64,000 bases of DNA from positions 14,145 through 78,144 of the forward strand of contig JBFMFR010000034.1 in the NCBI GenBank assembly GCA_040752025.1, given 5' to 3'. Position numbers and translations under genes: made by a program. Below the pieces are notes generated by a model. The model was not told where the DNA came from. It saw nothing but the letters and a program-made list of their open reading frames with translations, and ran no database searches. Source of the DNA: JBFMFR01 sp040752025 (GTDB taxonomy: Bacteria > Chloroflexota > Anaerolineae > Anaerolineales > UBA4823). Each line of letters opens with the position of its first letter. Position 1 is the stretch's first letter. Of this stretch, positions 35,031 to 43,614 are shown in pieces.

Positions 35031-35070
35031 AATATATGTCGCCAGACGACATGTCGCACGACTATATATT
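35031..35070. promoter_or_regulatory. Palindromic operator upstream of the PadR gene
   Basis: Outer arms AATATATGTCG (35031-35041) and CGACTATATATT (35059-35070) mirror each other with one extra base; between them lies the perfect palindrome CGACATGTCG (35047-35056). The AT-rich outer arms with ATAT ends resemble PadR sites. It begins 13 bp before the PadR start codon. Confidence 0.6.
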
Positions 35071-35106
35071 AGCGAAATCGCAGCGCAAAGTCAAGAGGCA
35101 ATTTTG

Positions 35107-36633
35107 TTAACGATAAGGCTCATCCGCCTGGTTTATGCTTGCATCCATCTCTGCCTGTAATTCACTGGAGATGGGTAAAGAGCCATACAGGTCATTCACT
35201 TCACCGGGATCGCTTTGCAGGTCATAAAGTTCATAACCGTTATAGTGTTTGTAGCCTGAATAGCGGATCATCTTGTAAGGCCCGCGCCACATGGCAATCG
35301 TGGCCTTTTTCAGAGGCTTGAAAGCAGAGTTATTCGAGGCTTCAACGCTGAAAATACTGCGATCAGTACTGTCTTCACCACCCAGACCCGGTAAGAGGCG
35401 ACCTTCAATGTTGTCAGGAACACTCCCACCCGTTATGTTGAGCAGGGTAGGCATTAGATCGGTGTTGCTCGTGGTGGTATAGATATCGCGGCGCTCTCGC
35501 TGACCTGGCGTTGAAATAATCAAAGGAACTTGGGTCAATGCCTCAAATAAAAATGAATTTACGTGGCCCTGCTGTCCACGCTCGAACATATCCCCATGAT
35601 CGGCGGTGAGGATCAGATACGAATTTTCGAGAACTCCGCTCTTTTCGAGGTTATCGAGCAATTTTCCAAGTTCCGCGTCGAGGTTTGCGATAAATTCATC
35701 GTATTTCTGGCGAGCTCGATTGAGCACTTCGGGCGCTCGCTTGGTAGCAAGGGGATGGAACTTCTTTTGCTCCGGGGCCCAACCGTCATCGAAGGTCCCC
35801 AAGAAATCACGGCCAGGCCGGTAGGGAGAGTGTGGGGGCATGAAATGCACGTAGGCAAAAAATGGCGCTGGCAATGTCTTGAGCATATCCCCCGCGCTAC
35901 CCATCACTTGATCGATCGTAAAATAGGTATCCGAAGTTTTCAAGAACGGCAGTCCTTCTGGATACAGATCTTTCATTTCCCTGGCAGCATCAACCATTCC
36001 AAACTCTCTCTTGAATTTGACCAGAAGCGCTGAGAAAAGAGAGGCCGGATTTTCTTTGGCGTCGAAGATGACTTGATCGTAGGCCTTAGCTCCAAAAAGA
36101 GCATCCTTAGGAAATAGATGGTTGTAGATCGTTTTTCCTACCATGCCGGCGGTGTCCGGGCCCAGGCGTCGATCCATTTCTTCAGAGAATTGATAAATCA
36201 AAACGTCGGCATAGAAATTTTGCACAAGGGCAGCCTGGTAGTAATCCTTTGGGAGCAATTTTAATAAGTTGATGGGCTGCACCTGTGGATTGACCATGCC
36301 ATTGAAGTTGAATACGCGGTGCTTCCAGGGGTAGGTGCTGCTAAAGAGAGAGGCAGTGCTCGGTGCAGTGGAGTTACAAGCAGCGTGGTGCGCATGGTAC
36401 ACGATCGAGCGTCCGGCGAGCTTTTCCATAGCGCTGGAAGTTTTGCGCGGATAGCCGTATAGTGAAAGATTGGTAGCCGAAAGGGCATCGAGAAGAATGA
36501 CGATGATATTGGGCTGTGTTTTCCCTTGCAATGAGGGCTGGTTGAGTTGAACCGGCAGTTTTCCTAAAACGGGCAGCATGGAAGCGCCGGCGGCGATCTT
36601 CAAAAAATCTCGTCGAGTGAATTTCGATGACAT
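35107..36633 (-). CDS. Tat-exported sulfatase-fold enzyme with Thr at the nucleophile position (copy 2)
   Basis: A 508-residue paralog of the enzyme at 27426, aligned from the first residues (MSSKFTRRDFLK versus MPSKFTRRDFLK). The frame is open upstream to 36684, but the ATG at 36633 gives the matching start. The nucleophile motif again reads T89-A-P-S-T93 in place of C/S-x-P-x-R. Metal-site residues (D49; TADHGDMFERGQQGH) are conserved. It follows its partner membrane gene by 31 bp on the minus strand, so the cassette is present twice in opposite orientation around the exosortase block. The same transferase or phosphohydrolase alternatives apply. Confidence 0.82.
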   Translation of the reverse strand: MSSKFTRRDFLKIAAGASMLPVLGKLPVQLNQPSLQGKTQPNIIVILLDALSATNLSLYGYPRKTSSAMEKLAGRSIVYHAHHAACNSTAPSTASLFSSTYPWKHRVFNFNGMVNPQVQPINLLKLLPKDYYQAALVQNFYADVLIYQFSEEMDRRLGPDTAGMVGKTIYNHLFPKDALFGAKAYDQVIFDAKENPASLFSALLVKFKREFGMVDAAREMKDLYPEGLPFLKTSDTYFTIDQVMGSAGDMLKTLPAPFFAYVHFMPPHSPYRPGRDFLGTFDDGWAPEQKKFHPLATKRAPEVLNRARQKYDEFIANLDAELGKLLDNLEKSGVLENSYLILTADHGDMFERGQQGHVNSFLFEALTQVPLIISTPGQRERRDIYTTTSNTDLMPTLLNITGGSVPDNIEGRLLPGLGGEDSTDRSIFSVEASNNSAFKPLKKATIAMWRGPYKMIRYSGYKHYNGYELYDLQSDPGEVNDLYGSLPISSELQAEMDASINQADEPYR

Positions 36634-36664
36634 GTGTTTCTCCTGCACGATAAAAACGCCTACC

Positions 36665-37228
36665 CTAAAAAATATTGCGCACAACGATAACCAGCGCGCT
36701 CAGCACGCCCAGAGGTGTATACAGGTATAAGAAAATCGTAAAGCGATCGGCTAATGATGAAACCCATTTTTCTACAACTGGAAAGCGGCTAAAAATCTTA
36801 GACAAGATGATCATGTTAAGTACCAGAATGACAATCAAACCCAGGCACAAGCCTGCAAATATCCACCCTTCCATTGCGGCAAAGTATTCGACCCGCCGTC
36901 GCAGGGCATAGGCGAGGGCAGTAATGATGAAGACCTGAATGCTCCCTTGAGCGACAAATACACTTTTGAAATATCTGGCGGGGAAAATCATACTTAGCAA
37001 TAGGATGAATCCCAGGATTAAGAGGCTTTCAACCAGTGAAAAAGAGAGCATATAGGCCAATAGGATAAGAATATTCGTGACCCTCATATAGTAAAGCCAG
37101 CCGGGTAATTCGTAAGAAAAACGATATAACATCCAACTAAAAATAACAAAAAGGATGATAGAGAATACCGGCCAGATTTGTTGTAAGGAGGGCAAGCGCG
37201 CCTTAATATTTTGTGTCAGAGTAGTCAA
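36665..37228 (-). CDS. Multi-pass membrane protein of the sulfatase cassette (copy 2)
   Basis: A 187-residue, five- to six-helix membrane protein paralogous to 26819-27388. The start is a TTG at 37228, preceded by GAAAGG; alignment with copy 1 (MTLTIL versus MTTLTQ) supports it. It has the same helix spacing and the same PARYFKSVFVAQG loop. It precedes copy 2 of the sulfatase-fold enzyme. Sequence identity is moderate, so the duplication is old or one copy was acquired separately. Confidence 0.68.
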   Translation of the reverse strand: MTTLTQNIKARLPSLQQIWPVFSIILFVIFSWMLYRFSYELPGWLYYMRVTNILILLAYMLSFSLVESLLILGFILLLSMIFPARYFKSVFVAQGSIQVFIITALAYALRRRVEYFAAMEGWIFAGLCLGLIVILVLNMIILSKIFSRFPVVEKWVSSLADRFTIFLYLYTPLGVLSALVIVVRNIF

Positions 37229-37500
37229 AGCTTTTAGCCTTTCGATTATTTTCTCTGATAGCTGATTGATTGACAGAATTTATCTTTCACCACGAAGGAT
37301 ACGAAGATTTTTCGGTACAACTCTGTGAACTCCATGTTATTCCGGAAAAATTATATCATCATTGATATTTGGGGGTATCTGGTTGAACGCAATGGCGCGG
37401 ACTCAGCTCAATCTGGTAAAATACTGCTCTGCACCGCGCCTTTGGAAGACGGCGCGGGCACCCACTCCCTGTATTGGCACAAGGTCGACAAGAGGTCAGA

Positions 37501-38904
37501 TTGGATCGAACACTGTTATTGCAGCGCGGCGCCCGCTGGCTGGCAGCGCTCAAGTTCTTCGCCGATGGTGAATTCTTCCGCCAGCTTTTCCAAATTGCCA
37601 TGCCCATCGCCCTGCAAAACCTGGTCATGTCTTCGTTGGGCATGGTCGGCGGGATCATGATCGGGCAGCTCGGCGATACAGCCGTAGCCGCGGTAGGGCT
37701 GGCCAACCAGGTTTACTTCCTGCTGCAACTCCTGCTATTCGGCATCACCAGCGGTTCGGCCATCTTCACCGCCCAATTATGGGGCAAGCGTGACGTTCCT
37801 AATATCCATAAAGTGCTCGGCCTGTGCGTGCTGCTGGGGGCGGCAGCCGGGCTGGCCTTCATGGCGCTCTCCCAGGCAGCGCCGCAGGCCGTGCTGCGCC
37901 TGTATTCTAACGATGACGCGGTGATCGCCCTGGGCAGCGAGTATTTACGCATATTCGGCTGGTCTTACATATTCATTGCAATCACCTTTAGCTACGCGGC
38001 GGTCTTGCGCAGCACCGGCAACATACGCCTGCCCCTACTGGTGAGCATCGCCGCCCTGGGTTTCAACACAGCCCTGAGCTATGCGCTGATCTTCGGCGTA
38101 CTGGGTTTGCCGGCAATGGGAGTAAACGGCGCGGCCTGGGCCAACCTGTGGGCGCGCATCCTGGAATGCCTGGGAATGCTGTGGTTTACGTATCGACTGC
38201 GCACGCCAGCCGCAACGCCATTGCGGATGATCTTTCATCTCGACCTGAGCTTCATCGGCAAAGTGATGAAACCGGTCCTGCCAGTGATGTTGAATGAACT
38301 CCTTTGGGCGCTGGGCATCACCACTTACAACGCAATTTATGCCCGCATCGGCACCGAGGCCTTTGCGGCAATGAATATCGTGGCCGCCATCGACAACATG
38401 GCTTTCGTGTTCTTCTTTGGCGTTTCCAGCGCCTGCTCCATCCTGGTGGGCAACCTGATCGGAGCAGACGAAAAGGAGAAGGCCCACCGGTATGCCTTGC
38501 GCTCGCTGATCGTGGGGCTGCTGGGGGGCCTGGCAGTGGGCGGCGTGCTCCTGCTGGTAGCGCCATACATCCTGAGTCTGTACAAGGTCTCGGCTACAAC
38601 TATCGGCTATGCGCAGAAAATCCTGATGGTCATCGCTTTCTCCTTATGGCTGCGCATCTCCAACCTGATCCTGCTGCTCGGTGCTCTGCGCAGCGGCGGC
38701 GATACGCGCTTCGCACTGGTACTAGATGGATTCATCATCTGGCTGGTGGGCGTGCCGGCCGCATACCTGGGCGCGTTCGTGCTGCACCTGCCTATCTACT
38801 GGGTGTACCTGATGGTGATGTCGGAAGAGTTCACCAAGTGGCTGTTCGCCATGCAGCGATTTTTCTCCAAGAAATGGATGCATAACCTGGCGCAGATAGT
38901 TTGA
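37501..38904 (+). CDS. MATE-family efflux transporter
   Basis: A 467-residue drug/sodium or drug/proton antiporter with twelve hydrophobic helices in two related halves. The first half begins LFQIAMPIALQNLVMSSLGM and carries the family stretch VGLANQVYFLLQLLLFGI; the second has IGTEAFAAMNIVAAIDN. The start is probably the TTG at 37501 after AGAGGT; another TTG at 37474 has no site. The 245-bp gap before it carries only AT-rich promoter-like sequence such as TAAAAT (37417-37422). Confidence 0.9.
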   Translation: MDRTLLLQRGARWLAALKFFADGEFFRQLFQIAMPIALQNLVMSSLGMVGGIMIGQLGDTAVAAVGLANQVYFLLQLLLFGITSGSAIFTAQLWGKRDVPNIHKVLGLCVLLGAAAGLAFMALSQAAPQAVLRLYSNDDAVIALGSEYLRIFGWSYIFIAITFSYAAVLRSTGNIRLPLLVSIAALGFNTALSYALIFGVLGLPAMGVNGAAWANLWARILECLGMLWFTYRLRTPAATPLRMIFHLDLSFIGKVMKPVLPVMLNELLWALGITTYNAIYARIGTEAFAAMNIVAAIDNMAFVFFFGVSSACSILVGNLIGADEKEKAHRYALRSLIVGLLGGLAVGGVLLLVAPYILSLYKVSATTIGYAQKILMVIAFSLWLRISNLILLLGALRSGGDTRFALVLDGFIIWLVGVPAAYLGAFVLHLPIYWVYLMVMSEEFTKWLFAMQRFFSKKWMHNLAQIV

Positions 38905-38938
38905 GCTTATCTACCGTTTACCCAATCTTGAAGGGCTA

Positions 38939-38981
38939 TTAACACCCGGATAAAAGCCCGTTAACACTCATGGGTTACAAT
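38939..38981 (+). promoter_or_regulatory. Direct repeats and -10 box before the PAP2-like gene
   Basis: TTAACACCC (38939) and TTAACACTC (38961) are direct repeats 22 bp apart, followed by a good -10 box TACAAT (38976-38981). No canonical -35 is at the right distance, so an activator binding the repeats is plausible. Confidence 0.35.
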
Positions 38982-39035
38982 AAACTCAGAAGTTGTGGCA
39001 TACAGTAGTTTATCGAGTGCAACAGGAAAAACACG

Positions 39036-39704
39036 GTGCAGATCAGCTCAGAATTCAAAGATCACCTTTCCAGCCCAGCCGAGTTCATTCCAACTAACTG
39101 GAGTGAGCATCTAGCGAAGTGGGTTTCCAACATATTGAGCCCGCCCGTATTGGCGTTGTTTGGGATCTTTTTGGCAGCCCAGGCGATCGGTTCGATAGCT
39201 GCCTGGTGGTGGAGCAGCTATTACGTGCTCCTGACAGTAGCCCTGCCGTGCGGTTATATCGTCTGGAAAGTACGGCGCGGCGAAATCTCTGATTTTCACA
39301 TGCGCGTACGCCAGGAGCGCATCCGCCCGATGCTGCTCATGCTGGCCTGCTGCATCGCGGCCTGGAGCACCATGCTGATTGCTCACGCTCCAACGGTGCT
39401 GCTCCTGTTCGCTACAATGGGTATTTTGCAAGTCGCCTTTCTTTTGTTGGTAACGTTGCGCTGGAAAATCAGCGGTCATGGCACGGCGATCGGCAGCCTG
39501 GCGGTCTTTCTGTGGAGTATATTTGGGCCAATGGCCACGCCAGCGGTGATCGCAATTCCCCTGGTGGCCTGGGCGCGCTTGCGCTTGAATCGCCACGATC
39601 TATCTCAAACGATTGTTGGCACATTGGCGGGCATCGTTTTTATGCTGGCAGTATTATCCTGGGTAGCCTCTGTATGTCAGGGAGTTAGTCTGTTCTGCCA
39701 TTGA
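39036..39704 (+). CDS. PAP2-like membrane phosphatase family protein
   Basis: A 222-residue membrane protein starting at GTG 39036 with AGGAAAA before it. It has about six helices. The motif pattern resembles the PAP2/lipid phosphatase family as found in small Chloroflexota proteins: ISDFHMRVRQERIRP, then WKISGHGTAIGS (motif with the catalytic His) and ARLRLNRHDLSQTIVGTLAG (third motif with R and H). The first classical motif (KxxxxxxRP) is poorly kept. A lipid phosphate or pyrophosphate phosphatase role is likely but not certain. Confidence 0.65.
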   Translation: MQISSEFKDHLSSPAEFIPTNWSEHLAKWVSNILSPPVLALFGIFLAAQAIGSIAAWWWSSYYVLLTVALPCGYIVWKVRRGEISDFHMRVRQERIRPMLLMLACCIAAWSTMLIAHAPTVLLLFATMGILQVAFLLLVTLRWKISGHGTAIGSLAVFLWSIFGPMATPAVIAIPLVAWARLRLNRHDLSQTIVGTLAGIVFMLAVLSWVASVCQGVSLFCH

Positions 39705-39729
39705 AAACACTCGAAAATCGGTGTTTTTG
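39704..39729 (+). terminator. Rho-independent terminator
   Basis: AAAACAC (39704-39710) and GTGTTTT (39721-39727) form a stem directly after the PAP2-like stop, ending in a run of five T. The A-rich left arm makes it able to work in both directions. Confidence 0.65.
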
Positions 39730-39777
39730 ATTATCACTTATGGATTTGTCTTCTTCTCTTCCCCTCCTCCTTCATAA

Positions 39778-39813
39778 GCAAATCGGCGGTTGCATAACGC
39801 ACCGCCGATTTGC
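39778..39813 (+). promoter_or_regulatory. 13-bp perfect hairpin in the leader of the RNase HI-like gene
   Basis: GCAAATCGGCGGT (39778-39790) is exactly complementary to ACCGCCGATTTGC (39801-39813) over a 10-base loop. There is no T-run, so it is not a standard terminator. It lies 37 bp before the start codon at 39851 and may affect stability or access to the ribosome site. Confidence 0.6.
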
Positions 39814-39850
39814 GCTTTATCTGGATTGCAACAAAAACAGGAGAAAACAG

Positions 39851-40399
39851 ATGCTTACTTTACGCTTCGATGGCCTTTTCCGCAATGTACCAACGGATCT
39901 CTTGCAAAGGGCGCAGGCAGGATTTATGTGTTATGGCTGGTTAGTCTGGCGCGGCAGCGAGATCATTGCCCGCGGGCACGGCGGCGTAGCGCGCAGCAAG
40001 AATGCCAACTCGAATATCGCTGAATACCTGGCGTTGATCGAGGGCATGGATGCACTGCTGGATCTGGTGTGTGAAAATGAGAAGGTCAGAATCTGTGGAG
40101 ATGCCAAGAGCGTTATCGACCAGATGCGCGGTATGGCAGAGGTCAATGCGAGCAGCGTGAAGCCGCTCTACCGGCGCGCAATACGGCTAGCCCAACATTT
40201 CCATCGCATCCATTGGGTTTGGACGCCGCGTAAGGACAATCACGAAGCCGACGTGCTCACCCGACGCGCCTTGCGGCAAATTCGATCGGATAAACAAACC
40301 TTCCAGACAACCCTACATATTCTCTCGGATGGGAAAACTGCCTCCACTCAAGGCAATAAGTTCTTACCACTCATGGATTTGAGAGTTTATGGCGCTTGA
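39851..40399 (+). CDS. Ribonuclease HI-like protein
   Basis: A 182-residue protein from the ATG at 39851, which has an AGGAGA site; the longer frame from 39740 has none. The RNase H acidic set is complete: D7 in RFDG, E58 in SNIAEYLAL, D84 in CGDAKSVID and D134 in KDNHEAD, with the catalytic-loop H131. The family cuts RNA in RNA-DNA hybrids. The 45-residue C-terminal tail after the fold is not typical. It ends 9 bp before the convergent RHH-like gene. Confidence 0.85.
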   Translation: MLTLRFDGLFRNVPTDLLQRAQAGFMCYGWLVWRGSEIIARGHGGVARSKNANSNIAEYLALIEGMDALLDLVCENEKVRICGDAKSVIDQMRGMAEVNASSVKPLYRRAIRLAQHFHRIHWVWTPRKDNHEADVLTRRALRQIRSDKQTFQTTLHILSDGKTASTQGNKFLPLMDLRVYGA

Positions 40400-40408
40400 G
40401 TCAGACGA

Positions 40409-40663
40409 TCAGCCGCTCTTTTTGCCAGCCTGTCTGGCTTTGAGGGCAGCTTCTTTGGCGCGCCTGGCTACATCGGAGGCGCGCCCAGGCGAATGCGTAG
40501 GTACTACGCTGCCAATCTCGGCCTGGTACAGGCGCTCTACGGCCAAAGCCAGCACCTCAGATTGCGACTTTCCCAAATGTTTGCACAACTCATCCAATTG
40601 AGCGCGCAGGATGGGGCTGAAGGATCGATCTATCATCTGCTTCAAATCATTGGGTTCACTCAT
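40409..40663 (-). CDS. Small ribbon-helix-helix-like protein
   Basis: An 84-residue basic protein. Residues about 13-47 (SFSPILRAQLDELCKHLGKS, then QSEVLALAVERLYQAEI) have a strand-helix-helix pattern like CopG/Arc-type DNA-binding proteins. The C-terminus is Ala/Lys/Arg-rich. No toxin gene is adjacent, so an antitoxin role is not supported. It could be a small DNA-binding regulator or accessory protein. Confidence 0.55.
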   Translation of the reverse strand: MSEPNDLKQMIDRSFSPILRAQLDELCKHLGKSQSEVLALAVERLYQAEIGSVVPTHSPGRASDVARRAKEAALKARQAGKKSG

Positions 40664-40794
40664 TGGCAGTACCTCTCCAATGATTCTACCGCAGAACTAC
40701 ATACAAAAGCGTTAATTTGCTTCCAAGGAGACGTGGTAAAATCGGTCGAATAGCCCGTCCCAAAAAACGATGCATCTGATTGTATGAGGTTACT

Positions 40795-42243
40795 ATGCTG
40801 CTGAACATCCGCTGGGGAAGTCTACGTGCAAAGCTGGTTGCCTGGTTTTTTGTTCCATCGGCGATCATCCTGGTTGGGATTGCCCTGGTGGCCTATCTGG
40901 CGCTGCAAAGTAATACCTACCGAGGGGTGATGGCGCTGCTGCTGCTATCCAGCCTGGTCATCCCGGTTGTTGTGGTTGGCCTGGGGGTCAAACGCATTGC
41001 GAAACCTATCGCAGAGTTGACACAGGCGGCGCAGGAAGTGGCGCAAGGTAATTTCGGCTTGACCGTTACCGCCGACACAGGGGATGAAATCGAGGAGTTA
41101 GCCGTTCAGTTCAACAAAATGTCCGGGCAGTTACAGAATGCCTATAACAATCTAGAGCGCATGGTGGCTGCTCGCACCAGCGAACTGGAAACGCTCAACA
41201 CCGTGGCGGAAGTAGTTAGCTGCTCTTTGAACCTGGATGAAATCCTGACCTCAGCGTTGAGCGCAGTGCTGGAAAGATTAGATATTCAGGCAGGGGCGAT
41301 GCTGCTTTTGGAGGATGGAACTTTCAAACTGCGAGCACAACAGGGCCTTCCGGCAAATTCAACAGCAAAGTTGGAAGAAGTTGCTGCTAAGGGGATCTCT
41401 GCCCAGGCGATCAGCCAGGGAAAGCTGATTATCCTGGATATCGAGAGCTACGCAGCGCAATCCGGCAAAGAACTTGCCAACCTGCTGCAAAGCGAAGGCA
41501 TACAAGCTTTGCTCAGTGCGCCGCTGGTCCACAAGGAAAAAGCCCTGGGAGCGATGACCCTGGTGTGTAAACAGGCCTGTGATCGTTCCCCTCAAGAGCA
41601 AAACTTGCTGCTGTCGATCGGGCAGCAAATCGGCGTGGCCATCGAAAATGCCCAATTATATGAAAAAGCCCAGCAAGAAATCGAGCGGCGTAAGCAGATC
41701 GAAGGCGAACTGCGCCGTACGAATGAAGAAAGCACCCGGCGCAACCGCGAACTGACTCTGCTCAACCAGGTGATTACGGCAACCACCTCTGGCATGGAAC
41801 CGAAAGCCATCCTGGAAGTGGTGTGCGGGTCGCTGGTAAACGCTTTCGGTGTAGCGCAATCCGCCGCGGCGCTGTTGAACGAGGAGAAAACCACGCTGAC
41901 CGTGATCGCCGAGTACAAGTCGGAACACTACCCTAGCGCGATGGGCGTAATTATCCCGGTAGCGGAAAACCCGGCTTCGCTGTATGTGATGAAGCAAAAA
42001 AAACCCCTGGCGCTGCCAGACGCCCAAAACGACATCCTGCTAACCCCGGTGCGCGACGTAATGCGCCAAAGGGGCACTGTATCTCTGTTAATCCTACCGA
42101 TCGTTGTGCGCGATGAAGTGATTGGAACGATCGGCGTAGATGCGACCGAACGGCGCGAGTTCAGTGAGGCCGAGATCAGCCTGGCAGAACGCGTTACTGC
42201 AGCCGTAGGACAGGTGCTAGAGCGCGCCAATCTAGACGGATAA
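40795..42243 (+). CDS. Membrane sensor with HAMP and two GAF domains, no output domain
   Basis: A 482-residue protein starting at ATG 40795 after GAGGTT. Two helices (about 10-35 and 42-62) with almost no external loop are followed by a HAMP domain (KRIAKPIAELTQAAQEVAQG to about 112), a coiled coil, GAF 1 (about 135-280), a second coiled coil and GAF 2 (about 320-480). It ends with the GAF 2 helix; no kinase, GGDEF or chemoreceptor domain follows. The stop overlaps the convergent aldolase gene by 12 bp, leaving no room for a lost domain. It may act through a partner protein or be a truncated kinase. Confidence 0.82.
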   Translation: MLLNIRWGSLRAKLVAWFFVPSAIILVGIALVAYLALQSNTYRGVMALLLLSSLVIPVVVVGLGVKRIAKPIAELTQAAQEVAQGNFGLTVTADTGDEIEELAVQFNKMSGQLQNAYNNLERMVAARTSELETLNTVAEVVSCSLNLDEILTSALSAVLERLDIQAGAMLLLEDGTFKLRAQQGLPANSTAKLEEVAAKGISAQAISQGKLIILDIESYAAQSGKELANLLQSEGIQALLSAPLVHKEKALGAMTLVCKQACDRSPQEQNLLLSIGQQIGVAIENAQLYEKAQQEIERRKQIEGELRRTNEESTRRNRELTLLNQVITATTSGMEPKAILEVVCGSLVNAFGVAQSAAALLNEEKTTLTVIAEYKSEHYPSAMGVIIPVAENPASLYVMKQKKPLALPDAQNDILLTPVRDVMRQRGTVSLLILPIVVRDEVIGTIGVDATERREFSEAEISLAERVTAAVGQVLERANLDG

Positions 42244-43614
42244 GTAAACCTGATCGCAGGCTGGGCCAAAGGCCTGGCTTGTGGCCTGTAAATAGCCTGC
42301 AAGCACACCGGAGACCCGGTCGTACACCCACTCACGCGGCTGATTTGACAGTTTTCCAGCCCTGAGGTGGGCGTATTGTTCGGGCATGAACTGGCTGAGC
42401 AACGCCAGCGGCGCCGGATAGCGCTCCAGATTCTTGAATAAAGTTTCCAGGGCATCCCTCACCTGTGGATAGGGCCAATAATAGCGCGAGCGGTCGCTAA
42501 AGCTATATTTACGCGCAAAGCGCAGCGCCTGTTCGTCGCCGCGATAATATTTGCGCCAGTCTTTCGGGTCAGCTTGCATGACAGTATCCAGCACTTCAGG
42601 CAAATGGGAAAGCTGCACCCCGGCCCTGTTGCCCAACCATTCTGCCTCCATCCAGGCCAGGGCAAAAACTGCCTCTCGGAAAGCAAAGGTCAGGCCCGGG
42701 CCAACTTTCAGGATGGCGAAGTGGTTTTCCACCAACGCTCGCAAGGCCTGGGGAGTCTGGTAATCGGTAGAGTGCGCCTCGTAAACCAGGTGCGGCTGCG
42801 TCTCAATAAAACTGGCAAGTTGACAGGCTGCCTCGGGTTGAAAGTTGAGCACGTAATCGTCGCCATATTCCACACCGGGTTGAACGACAACCGCAACCAC
42901 CCGCTCCCAGGCCGCTTCCAGGCCAGCCTGGCAAAATGCCTGGCGCGTGGCTTCGATCGTTTCTATAAGGCTGGGGAGCGATGTGACTGAGACAGCCTCC
43001 CCGCCGGCCTTGGCTCCGCCGGCGACCGGCACCTCGGTGCCAATCACGTAGCGCGGCGCGGCAATTGCCGGTTGGCCAGCCTGTCGCTTTTCGGCCCAGG
43101 CAGCCTCGGACGCGCCGGCCAACTCAGCCGCCCGCCGGGCTGAGACTTCCACCGGAAGCGCGCCAGGAGGATCATCCGCCAGCTTCATGCTGGCGTCCAG
43201 GTGGATTTTGACATAGCCAGCGCGCACGTAGGCACTGACCAACTCCAGCGATTTGTGCATGGCACGCTCAGCCGGTTCATCCTGCCAGACAAATGGCCCC
43301 AGGTGATCGCCGCCCAGCAGGATAAGTTCCTGAGGGAAACCCACCTGCCCGGCTAAGTTGTACACGAAGCGGACGAAATCTTCCGGCGTCATGCCGGTGT
43401 AGCCCCCAAACTGGTTAACCTGATTGCAAGTAGACTCTACCAACAACGGGGTGCCCAGCCCTGCCAACTGGCGCATGGCTGCCTGCAACACCCAGGGATG
43501 AGCAGAACAGATCGAGACGATCCCAAGCGGCGAGCTTGCCGGGCGTTCTACGCCCACACGCTCGTGGGACCGGATGATCTCATCGAAGAAGGCAGCGCGC
43601 CCTGTGGGGTTCAC
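42232..43614 (-). CDS. gatZ: GatZ/KbaZ-type tagatose-1,6-bisphosphate aldolase subunit
   Basis: A 460-residue protein of the GatZ/KbaZ family. The start is taken as the GTG at 43614, which overlaps the kinase stop (GTGA) and follows GGAG; the open frame further upstream only mirrors the kinase gene. Family segments visible are GIVSICSAHPWVLQAAMRQL, VESTCNQVNQFGGYTGM, LGGDHLGP and KVGPGLTFAFREA. In enteric bacteria this protein stabilises the class II aldolase GatY/KbaY. Here no GatY is seen; a LacD-type class I aldolase is encoded two genes upstream, so its job may differ (other work assigns kinase-like or epimerase roles to relatives). It is last in the operon. Confidence 0.88.
   Translation of the reverse strand: MNPTGRAAFFDEIIRSHERVGVERPASSPLGIVSICSAHPWVLQAAMRQLAGLGTPLLVESTCNQVNQFGGYTGMTPEDFVRFVYNLAGQVGFPQELILLGGDHLGPFVWQDEPAERAMHKSLELVSAYVRAGYVKIHLDASMKLADDPPGALPVEVSARRAAELAGASEAAWAEKRQAGQPAIAAPRYVIGTEVPVAGGAKAGGEAVSVTSLPSLIETIEATRQAFCQAGLEAAWERVVAVVVQPGVEYGDDYVLNFQPEAACQLASFIETQPHLVYEAHSTDYQTPQALRALVENHFAILKVGPGLTFAFREAVFALAWMEAEWLGNRAGVQLSHLPEVLDTVMQADPKDWRKYYRGDEQALRFARKYSFSDRSRYYWPYPQVRDALETLFKNLERYPAPLALLSQFMPEQYAHLRAGKLSNQPREWVYDRVSGVLAGYLQATSQAFGPACDQVYLSV

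Noticed and set aside
40409..40663. Toxin-antitoxin pair with the RHH-like protein
   Set aside because: No toxin-sized gene is adjacent; the neighbours are an RNase HI-like gene and a sensor.
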